Assembly (NCBI GenBank): GCA_028703175.1
Contig: JAQVNJ010000158.1
Span: 1 to 12,658, forward strand
Length of the DNA: 12,658 nt
From: JAAYCB01 sp012744395
GTDB taxonomy: Bacteria; Planctomycetota; Planctomycetia; Pirellulales; Thermoguttaceae
Direction: 5' to 3'
Shown here: piece by piece, positions 6,428 through 12,658 of the stretch
How the letters are laid out: the number at the start of each line of letters is the position of its first letter
Position numbering within the stretch: position 1 is the stretch's first letter
Translations under genes and position numbers: made by a program
The notes under the pieces: model-generated
Database searches by the model: none
The model's input: only the letters and a program-made list of their open reading frames with translations
What the model was told of the DNA's origin: nothing

Positions 6428-7306
6428 ATGGTGCATGGCGAAGTCTGGAACGTCGGCCGCCTCCTCTCCTGGACCGCCGACTATCTGAAACGGCACGGTT
6501 CCCAATCGCCGCGCCTCGACGCGGAGGTGCTTCTGGCCGAATCGCTCGACTGCGAGCGGATCGACCTCTACACCCGATTCGACGAAGAGCCGGACGAGGC
6601 GGTGCGGGCGGCGCTCCGCGACCTGGTCCGGCGGCGGGCCGAAGGCGCGCCGGTGGCCTACCTCGTCGGCCGGCGCGAGTTCTTCTCGCGCTCCTTTCGC
6701 GTCACCCCCGACGTGCTCGTCCCGCGGCCCGAGACCGAGCACCTCGTGGTTGCGGCGATCGATCTGGCGAAAGGCGTGGCTGGCGGCGCGGCCGTCTGCG
6801 ACGTGGGGACCGGCAGCGGGGTCATCGCGGTCTGCCTGGCGCGGCAGGTGGCCAATTGCCGCGTGACGGCGGTCGACATCAGCCCCGCCGCGCTTCGGAT
6901 CGCCCGCGAGAACACCGCGGCCCACGGCGTTGAGGATCGAATCGAGCTGCTTGAAAGCGATCTGTTGGCCGCTCTGCCCGAGGGTCGGGTGTTCGACCTG
7001 ATCGTCAGCAATCCGCCTTATGTCAGCCAATCGGAGTACGACGGACTGCCGGCCGGGATCCGCTTATTCGAGCCCCGCGGGGCGCTCGTGGCCGGGCCGC
7101 GGGGAACCGAGATCATCGAGCGGCTCCTGCCACAGGCCGCTGCGCGCCTGGCCGATGGCGGGCATCTGCTCATCGAAGTCAGCCCGATGATCCACGACGC
7201 GGTTTGCCGGCTGATCGCGGCCGACTCGCGGCTGCTGCCGCAAACCACGATCAAGGACCTCGCCGGCTACCCCCGAGTTGTCAGCGCAAGAAAAGGGCAT
7301 TCCTGA
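6428..7306 (+). CDS. prmC: Release factor glutamine N5-methyltransferase PrmC
   Basis: This 292-residue SAM-dependent enzyme methylates the side-chain amide of the GGQ glutamine in release factors, raising termination efficiency. Seen: an N-terminal helical domain that recognises the factor (SPRLDAEVLLAESLDCER, then GAPVAYLVGRREFFSRSF), the PRPETEHLV linker, SAM motif I DVGTGSG at residues 125-131, and catalytic NPPY at 195-198 in DLIVSNPPYVSQSEYDGL. The C-terminal FEPRGALVAGPRGTEIIERL is family-typical. I chose the ATG at 6428: it has AAGGAA at 6412-6417, gives the normal family length, and the open frame back to 6314 reads through a DNA repeat. It lies downstream of its substrate gene prfA on the same strand. 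The next gene, the sigma factor, starts 253 bp later. Confidence 0.95.
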   Translation: MVHGEVWNVGRLLSWTADYLKRHGSQSPRLDAEVLLAESLDCERIDLYTRFDEEPDEAVRAALRDLVRRRAEGAPVAYLVGRREFFSRSFRVTPDVLVPRPETEHLVVAAIDLAKGVAGGAAVCDVGTGSGVIAVCLARQVANCRVTAVDISPAALRIARENTAAHGVEDRIELLESDLLAALPEGRVFDLIVSNPPYVSQSEYDGLPAGIRLFEPRGALVAGPRGTEIIERLLPQAAARLADGGHLLIEVSPMIHDAVCRLIAADSRLLPQTTIKDLAGYPRVVSARKGHS

Positions 7307-7434
7307 TCGCAGTGCGATCCGCGCGAAGCTCCGGGCCGTCGGAGGAGGGGGCCGGCCTCCGCCGCCGGCGAACGTGTCCGATCCGCAAGCGAGTCGCTGG
7401 TCACTGCTCCGGCGAACGATGGCCGCCAGAAATG

Positions 7435-7463
7435 TTGCCCGGAATACCGCCCGGTGTCAGAAT
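7435..7463 (+). promoter_or_regulatory. Weak candidate promoter for the ECF sigma/kinase operon
   Basis: TTGCCC (7435-7440) and CAGAAT (7458-7463) are 17 nt apart, each matching 4 of 6 bases of the sigma-70 consensus. It sits about 97 nt upstream of the sigma gene start. Downstream the leader has GC stems, including CCCCC-GCC-GGGGG at 7507-7519. I did not find a convincing ECF-type promoter. Confidence 0.25.
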
Positions 7464-7559
7464 AGAGTCAGGCGGTTCGGCGGATTGTCGCCGCCGGCCA
7501 TCGCGTCCCCCGCCGGGGGGCTGGATGGCAGGGGGCGGCGGAAAGGGGAGGAAGCGACG

Positions 7560-8174
7560 ATGCCGGTCGGGGATCTCGAATCCGGACTTCTTCGCGGAGC
7601 GATTGGCGGAGACCGCGCCGCCCTTGCGGAGTTGTTCTTGCTCCATTACGACGACCTGCGGAATTACATCGCCAGGCGGCTGCCGGGCGGGCTCGAGCCG
7701 CTCGTCTCCGGCGCCGACATTCTCCACCAGACGATGGTGCGGGCCGCCCGGGGAATCGGCCGTTTTCAGCCGGCGCATGACGGGGCGTTCCGCGCCTGGC
7801 TGACAACGATCGCCGACAACCTGGTCAAGGACGCGCAGAAGGCAAAGCACCGCCAGCGGCGAGCCGGCGATCGGGCCCCCGTCGACCGGGGCGGTTCGGG
7901 CGAGGCGCTGATCGACGGAATCGCCGGCGACGCAACCAGCCCCAGCGTCCGCACCGAGCGGCGCGACAACGCCCGGCGGTTGCGCGCAGCGCTGTCCGCC
8001 TTGCCCGCGGATCACCGCCAGGTGATCGAGCGCTACTACCTCCAGGGCGAGTCCCTCGATCGGATCGCCGAGGCAATGGGGAGCACCAAAGGGAGCGTGC
8101 GGGCGATGGCCTACCGCGCGCGGAAACGGCTTCGCGAGCTGCTGGGCCGATCGAGCCAATATTTCAGCGGCTGA
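7560..8174 (+). CDS. ECF-type RNA polymerase sigma factor linked to a Ser/Thr kinase
   Basis: This 204-residue sigma factor redirects RNA polymerase. Seen: region 2 from LLRGAIGGDRAALAELF to FRAWLTTIADNLVKDAQKAK (about residues 10-96), a linker of about 40 residues rich in Gly, Asp and Arg, and region 4 with its helix-turn-helix (ALSALPADHRQVIERYYLQG, then IAEAMGSTKGSVRAMAYRAR). The ATG at 7560 has GGAGG at 7547-7551, an 8-nt spacing; the frame is open further upstream but without support. Its TGA directly abuts the kinase ATG (TGAATG), so translation is coupled. Odd: the acidic DAED motif of region 2.2 reads S50-G51-A52-D53, and the usual following QE is H56-Q57. Known: planctomycetes have many ECF groups paired with kinases. 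No anti-sigma gene is next to it, so I infer control by the kinase. Confidence 0.9.
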   Translation: MPVGDLESGLLRGAIGGDRAALAELFLLHYDDLRNYIARRLPGGLEPLVSGADILHQTMVRAARGIGRFQPAHDGAFRAWLTTIADNLVKDAQKAKHRQRRAGDRAPVDRGGSGEALIDGIAGDATSPSVRTERRDNARRLRAALSALPADHRQVIERYYLQGESLDRIAEAMGSTKGSVRAMAYRARKRLRELLGRSSQYFSG

Positions 8175-11100
8175 ATGGCTGCCGCGGCAGACAATTGGGA
8201 CACGTTGCAGGACGACCGTCGCCGGCCGCGCGGCGCCGGCTCTCCTCCTGCCTATTTCGATGGGCGGATCATGTCGTCCGGTTCGGCAAAGAGCAGTCCG
8301 GCGAGCGGCGGGGCGGACGGGGTCCGCCGGGTTGCCTGGGAGTCTGCGCGGCGGCGGGCCGGCAAGTGGACGGCCGCCGGGTCGTTCGCCGTGGAACACC
8401 CGCCCCTCATGCCCGAGCTGGCTTGGGAGTTGGAGAAGCGCCAACGGATTGAAGGTGCACTCGACGAGGCCGATGATGCCCGCTGCGCCGACGCGCTGGC
8501 CCGCCTCGATGCCGACGCGCGGGGCGAGGTGGCCGCCGCGAGTCGTGGGAGTGACGGCGACGGGGAATTGCCCGGTTCCGGCAGCACGGCCGCCTTGCCG
8601 CCGCCGGCGGGCGGTGGCGATCCGGCCGCCGAAGCCGCCGGCGATTGGCTGCCGTCGCTGATCGGCCGCTACCGTGTGCGGCACCTGCTCGGTGAAGGGG
8701 CTTTCGGCCGCGTTTACCTGGCCTGGGACGGCGAGCTCGCCCGGGAAGTGGCCGTGAAGGTTTCGCAGGTTCCGGCGGATAGCGGGCCGGCAAACCTGGC
8801 GGCCTTCCTCGCCGAAGCGCGGACCCTGGCGCGGCTCGACCACCCGGGAGTGGTTCCCGTCTACGATGCGGGCCGGACCGCCGGCGGGTGCTGCTACGTC
8901 GTCTCCAAGTGGATTCGCGGCAGCGATCTGGAGGCGCGGATCAAGCGCGCGCCGCTGGACCTCCGGGAGGCGGTGCGGATCGCCATCGCCGTTGCCGACG
9001 CGCTGGATTACGCCCACCAGCACGGGCTGATCCACCGCGACGTCAAACCGGCCAACATTCTGCTCGACGCGCGCGGGACGCCCTACCTGGGGGATTTCGG
9101 CCTGGCTTTGAGCGGCGAGCGGCCGGGCGCGGGGCGGAGTTTCGCCGGCACCCCGGCCTACATGAGTCCCGAGCAGGCGCGCGGCGAAGCCCACCGCGTC
9201 GACGCCCGGTCCGACGTCTTCAGCCTGGGGGTTGTGCTCTATGAAATGATCACGCGGCGCAAGGCTTTCGCTGCGGACCGGGGCGAACCGGTCCTCCAGC
9301 AAGTCCTGCGGATCGAACCGCCTCGGCCACGGCAGTGCAACGGGTCGATCCCGCCGGAACTGGAGCGGATCTGCATCAAGGCGATGGCCAAGCGCGCCGG
9401 CGACCGCTACCCGACGGCCAGGGACCTGGCCGACGACCTCCGCCAGCACCTGGCGGATTCCGCGCGGCAGCCGCTGTTCGCCCCCTCTGGCGGCCGCGTC
9501 CCACTCGTGCTGGCGCCCGGCGTGGAGCCGCCGCCGAAGATCGTGCCCCGGGGCCTGCGGCCCTTTGAAGCGTGTGATTCGCAGAGCTTCCTGCCGCTGA
9601 TCCCCGGGCCCCGCGACCGCCAGGGGCTGCCCGAAAGCATCCGCCAGTGGAAGGTCCGCATCGAGCGGGAGGACCCGGAGGAATCGTTTGCCGTGGGCGT
9701 GCTTTACGGGCCTTCCGGCTGCGGCAAGTCGTCGCTGGTCAGGGCGGGGCTCCTGCCACGGCTTTTGCCCCATATCCAGTCCGTCTACGTCGAGGCCGAG
9801 GCGGAGCACACCGAGTTGCGGGTGCTCAAGAAGCTCCTCCGCCGCTTTCCCGAGCTGCCGCGGCAGGCGACCCTGGCGGAGTGCCTGGCCTCGCTCCGCG
9901 GGGGGCGCGGTCCGGCCGCCGGCGCGAAGCTCCTCCTGGTGCTCGATCAGTTCGAACAATGGCTGCACGGCCGCGGCGCGGTCGACCGCCGCGAGCTGGT
10001 CGAGGCCTTGCGGCATTGCGACGGCGCGCGGCTGATCTGCCTGCTGCTGGTCCGCGACGACTTCTGGCTGGCCCTCAGCCGCTTCCTGATGGAGCTGGAG
10101 ATCGACCTCGTCCAGCGGCACAATGCAGCCCTCGTCGATCTGTTCGAACCGGGGCACGCGCGGAAGGTGTTGGCCGAGTTCGGGCGGGCCTTCAGCCGAT
10201 TGCCCGAGGATCTCGGCCAACTCAGCAGTTCCCAGCAGGCTTTCTTGCAGCGGGCGGTCGAGGGCCTGACCTGCGGCGAGAAAGTCAGCCCGGCGCGCCT
10301 GGCGCTGCTGGCGGAGATGATCAAGGGCAAGCCCTGGAACCTGGCCACGCTCCGCAATGCGGGCGGGGCCGAGGGGGTCGGCGTCGCCTTTCTCGACGAG
10401 ACATTCAGCGCCCGTAGCGCAAATCCCCAGTGCCGGCTGCACGCGCCGGCGGCGCGCGCGGCGCTCGCGGCCCTGCTGCCGGCCACGGAGAGCGAACTGA
10501 AGGGGAAGATCCGCTCCTACCCCGAACTGCTCGACCTCTCCGGCTATGGGCGGAAGCCCCGCGCATTCAAAGAGCTGATCCGCATTCTCGACAGCGAAAC
10601 GAGATTGATCACCCCGTGCGATCCGGAGGTTGCCTCGCTGGAGGATGCGCCGCTGCACGCCAACATCCGCTACTACCAGCTGACCCACGACTGCCTCGTG
10701 CCCGCCCTCCGCCAATGGCTGACGAAGAAGCAGAAGTCGACCCTCGCGGGGCGCTGCGAGCTGCGCTTGGCCAGCCGCGCAGCGATGTGGAACGCCACCG
10801 GCGAACGGCGGCAGTTGCCTTCGCTCTGGGAGTGGGCGTCGATCCGCCTGCTGACCCGTTCGTGGCTCTGGACGGATGCCCAGCGGAAGATGATGCGCGC
10901 GGCCGCCCGCCGCCACGCCCTGGCCGCCGGCCTCATCTCGCTGGTCCTCGTGGGGTTTCTGTTCAGCGGGCTGGAGCTGACCGGAATGGCGCGAAACGCC
11001 CTGATGCAGTTCCGCGCCCGGAGCGCCGCGGTGTGGATGGCGCTGGGCAACGACGGGGCCGTCTGGCCGCTGTTGAAGGGGGATGCCGAGCGCACGCTCC

Positions 11101-12218
11101 GGACCCGCGTGATCCACGCCCTGAGCCCCGTCGTCGTCAGCCCGGCGGAAGTCCTCGCCAGGTTCCAGGATCAGAACGATGTCTCCGTGCAGCGGGCGAT
11201 GCTGCTGCTGGCCGGCGAATTGATTGGCGATCCGGCCGAGTCGTTCGCCGTCCGCGCCGGCGTCGGGCGGCGCGAACTTGCCGAGGAGACCGTCGAGCAG
11301 CTCGTCGGCCTTTACCAAGCTCACCCCGACCCGGGCATCCACTCGGCCGCCGAGTGGCTCCTCCGCCGCGCCGGCCGGGAGGAACGCGTCCTCCGCGCGG
11401 CCAGGGACCTGGCTTCCGCCAGACCCGACAACGATCGCCAGTGGTACATCAACCGCCAGGGGCACACGATGGTCGTGATTCCGGGGCCGGCGCAATTCTT
11501 GATGGGCGAAGCGGCCGGCGGCGGAACGTCGTCGCCGCCCGGCCGCCCGACGCACTACCAGCGGATTCCACGGAGCTTCTGCATCGCCGCCACGGAGACG
11601 ACGGTCGGCCAGTTCCAGCGGTTTCTCGACGACAACCCGCCGACCGGCAGCGGGCCCGGCGTCCAGGGGGGCGTTTCGCCCGCGGCGCCCCAGGTCTCCG
11701 TCACCTGGTACGAAGCGGCCGCCTACTGCAACTGGCTGAGCCGGTCCGAGGGGCTGCCAGCGGACGAATGCTGTTACCTGCCGAATGCCGACGGCGGCTG
11801 GGCGGCCGGGATGCGGCTGGCCGACGACTACCTGGATCGCCGCGGCTACCGGTTGCCGACGGAAGCTGAATGGGAATTCGCCTGCCGCGCCGGCTCGGCG
11901 GAAGCGTTTTCCTTTGGAGCCGACCCATCGTTCCTCGAGCACTACGCCGCCTACGCGAAAAACGCCGCGGGGCGGCCGTCGCCTGTCGGCACGAGGAAAC
12001 CCAATGATTTCGGTCTCTTCGACATGCACGGCAACGTGGCCGAGTGGTGCCAGGACCGCCACCAGCCCGACTCGGCCGGCGCGTCGGAAGAGCGGGTGAT
12101 CCGGGGAGGGGCGTTTCTGGATCCGGCCGAGCGGCTCGTATCCGCCGCGCGGGAAAAGAACCGGCCGGACGAGCGCTCCGCGCGGTGCGGATTCCGCATC
12201 GCACGCGGCTATCCCTAG
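8175..12218 (+). CDS. Ser/Thr protein kinase fused to STAND-type NTPase and SUMF1-like domain
   Basis: This 1347-residue membrane signalling protein has, after an Ala/Gly-rich N-terminus (1-162), a Hanks-type kinase at about 163-425: GEGAFG 173-178, K195, alphaC E214, HRD 287-289 with K291 and N294, DFG 307-309, GTPAYMSPE ending at E333. All catalytic residues are present. Next is a STAND/AAA_16-like NTPase: Walker A GPSGCGKSS 512-520, Walker B LLLVLDQFEQW with D591, then VRDDFW. A winged-helix-like YYQLTHDCLVPALRQWL follows near 834. One membrane span covers about 914-933. Residues 935-1085 look like helical HEAT-type repeats. A SUMF1/EgtB/PvdO-type domain fills 1096-1345 (GYRLPTEAEWEFACRAG, NDFGLFDMHGNVAEWCQDR, VIRGGAF). 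The last lacks the formylglycine-generating enzyme cysteines (D1316, L1321 instead), so it is probably a sensor. Topology is inferred: kinase and NTPase cytoplasmic, C-terminus outside. It starts immediately after the sigma factor stop. Confidence 0.92.
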   Translation: MAAAADNWDTLQDDRRRPRGAGSPPAYFDGRIMSSGSAKSSPASGGADGVRRVAWESARRRAGKWTAAGSFAVEHPPLMPELAWELEKRQRIEGALDEADDARCADALARLDADARGEVAAASRGSDGDGELPGSGSTAALPPPAGGGDPAAEAAGDWLPSLIGRYRVRHLLGEGAFGRVYLAWDGELAREVAVKVSQVPADSGPANLAAFLAEARTLARLDHPGVVPVYDAGRTAGGCCYVVSKWIRGSDLEARIKRAPLDLREAVRIAIAVADALDYAHQHGLIHRDVKPANILLDARGTPYLGDFGLALSGERPGAGRSFAGTPAYMSPEQARGEAHRVDARSDVFSLGVVLYEMITRRKAFAADRGEPVLQQVLRIEPPRPRQCNGSIPPELERICIKAMAKRAGDRYPTARDLADDLRQHLADSARQPLFAPSGGRVPLVLAPGVEPPPKIVPRGLRPFEACDSQSFLPLIPGPRDRQGLPESIRQWKVRIEREDPEESFAVGVLYGPSGCGKSSLVRAGLLPRLLPHIQSVYVEAEAEHTELRVLKKLLRRFPELPRQATLAECLASLRGGRGPAAGAKLLLVLDQFEQWLHGRGAVDRRELVEALRHCDGARLICLLLVRDDFWLALSRFLMELEIDLVQRHNAALVDLFEPGHARKVLAEFGRAFSRLPEDLGQLSSSQQAFLQRAVEGLTCGEKVSPARLALLAEMIKGKPWNLATLRNAGGAEGVGVAFLDETFSARSANPQCRLHAPAARAALAALLPATESELKGKIRSYPELLDLSGYGRKPRAFKELIRILDSETRLITPCDPEVASLEDAPLHANIRYYQLTHDCLVPALRQWLTKKQKSTLAGRCELRLASRAAMWNATGERRQLPSLWEWASIRLLTRSWLWTDAQRKMMRAAARRHALAAGLISLVLVGFLFSGLELTGMARNALMQFRARSAAVWMALGNDGAVWPLLKGDAERTLRTRVIHALSPVVVSPAEVLARFQDQNDVSVQRAMLLLAGELIGDPAESFAVRAGVGRRELAEETVEQLVGLYQAHPDPGIHSAAEWLLRRAGREERVLRAARDLASARPDNDRQWYINRQGHTMVVIPGPAQFLMGEAAGGGTSSPPGRPTHYQRIPRSFCIAATETTVGQFQRFLDDNPPTGSGPGVQGGVSPAAPQVSVTWYEAAAYCNWLSRSEGLPADECCYLPNADGGWAAGMRLADDYLDRRGYRLPTEAEWEFACRAGSAEAFSFGADPSFLEHYAAYAKNAAGRPSPVGTRKPNDFGLFDMHGNVAEWCQDRHQPDSAGASEERVIRGGAFLDPAERLVSAAREKNRPDERSARCGFRIARGYP

Positions 12219-12390
12219 TTCGGGGACAAGGGAACCCGGCGCCAGCGGGCTGCCTGAGGGCAAGGAAGTTTCCGGACCGGAGAGCGCCGGACTGACGGAC
12301 CGGCACGCACCAGGCGCGCCGGACGATCGGCGCATGAGACGGCAGGGTGGCGCAAACGCGGAGCCCCCCGCCGGCTTGCCCTCTCCCCAA
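12219..12390. other. Non-coding tail downstream of the kinase gene
   Basis: No gene or clear terminator is seen. A near-palindrome TCCGGACCGGA and scattered CCGGAC words occur at about 12270-12310, without a strong stem plus T-run. The last 18 bases (12373-12390, CGGCTTGCCCTCTCCCCAA-like) are a degenerate 3' end of the 67-bp repeat that follows. Confidence 0.5.
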
Positions 12391-12658
12391 ATCCCGCCGG
12401 CTCGCCCGGCGGATCGTTCGGTTTCCGACTACAGCAGCGGCTCGCCCTCTCTCAAAAATCCCGCCGGCTCGCCCGGCGGATCGTTCGGTTTCCGACTACA
12501 GCAGCGGCTCGCCCTCTCTCAAAAATCCCGCCGGCTCGCCCGGCGGATTGTTCGGTTTCTGACTACAGCAGCGGCTCGCCCTTTCCCAAAAATCCCGCCG
12601 GCTCGCCCGGCGGATCGTTCGGTTTCCGACTACAGCAGCGGCTCGCCCTCTCTCAAAA
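12391..12658. repeat. 67-bp tandem repeat array, four units, continuing past window end
   Basis: Units begin at 12391, 12458, 12525 and 12592, each exactly 67 bp, head to tail with no gap. Units 1, 2 and 4 are identical. Unit 3 has four substitutions (unit positions 25, 36, 59 C to T; 62 T to C). Each unit holds a perfect 7-bp hairpin, CCGCCGG-CTCGC-CCGGCGG (unit positions 4-22), a small TCGG-TTT-CCGA stem (28-38), and ends in AAAA. The period is not a multiple of three, so a 71-codon frame crossing it is not a repeat protein. There are no variable spacers, so it is not a CRISPR array. Function unknown. Confidence 0.92.

Noticed and set aside
7278..7559. Longer sigma factor start at 7278
   Set aside because: The extension overlaps the end of prmC, has no sigma-like sequence, and the ATG at 7560 has a near-ideal GGAGG.
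7401..12335. A 1644-codon open frame on the minus strand
   Set aside because: It is fully antisense to the sigma factor and kinase, whose domains and motifs are unmistakable. Its translation is low-complexity Arg/Gly/Pro/Ala-rich with no recognisable motif. Strong G/C preference at third codon positions removes stops from this antisense frame.
12347..12562. A 71-codon coding frame over the tandem array
   Set aside because: The 67-bp period shifts frame at each unit, so no repeated peptide is encoded, and no ribosome site is seen.
12391..12658. CRISPR array
   Set aside because: The whole 67-bp unit is conserved with no variable spacers and there are no cas genes in view.

Overview
The window is GC-rich bacterial chromosome that reads as a planctomycete, probably Pirellulales-like. 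The basis is gene content and style. An ECF sigma factor is translationally coupled to a giant Ser/Thr kinase fused to a STAND-type NTPase and a SUMF1-like domain, an architecture I know mainly from planctomycetes. There is also a DUF58/DUF4129 membrane pair with a long Gln/Ser-rich linker, the housekeeping order rpmE-prfA-prmC, and intergenic repeats of the CTCGCTGACGCGTCGGGTT type. The assignment is recognition from memory and no search was run.

Layout. 1-602 (+): 3' part of a family 2 sulfotransferase, cut by the window edge. 648-4118 (-): two-gene operon, DUF58 protein then DUF4129 protein 12 nt later, convergent with the sulfotransferase. 4119-4657: divergent control region with a -10 box for each direction, a strong inverted repeat on the DUF58 side and a structured leader on the rpmE side. 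4658-7306 (+): ribosomal protein L31, release factor RF1, and the RF1 methyltransferase PrmC. The prfA-prmC gap of about 300 bp carries a short tandem repeat. 7560-12218 (+): ECF sigma factor whose stop codon abuts the start of a 1347-residue kinase/NTPase/SUMF1 sensor. 12219-12658: no gene; from 12391 an array of exact 67-bp tandem units runs off the window end.

How the genes work together. RF1 terminates translation at UAA/UAG and PrmC methylates the glutamine of its GGQ loop, so their proximity is functional. L31 is a ribosomal component upstream of them. DUF58 and DUF4129 proteins normally work with a MoxR ATPase and often a transglutaminase-like membrane protein; neither partner is visible here. 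The sigma factor and kinase look like a one-to-one signalling pair. The kinase has a full set of catalytic residues, a Walker A/B NTPase, one membrane span and a C-terminal SUMF1-like domain that lacks the catalytic cysteines of formylglycine-generating enzyme. The sigma factor has lost most of the acidic residues expected in region 2.2, which suggests, but does not prove, that phosphorylation by the neighbouring kinase switches it on.

The most interesting items are the sigma/kinase module with its altered region 2.2, the 67-bp tandem array, and the structured rpmE leader. Several very long antisense open frames, one of 1644 codons, are by-products of high GC content and were rejected.
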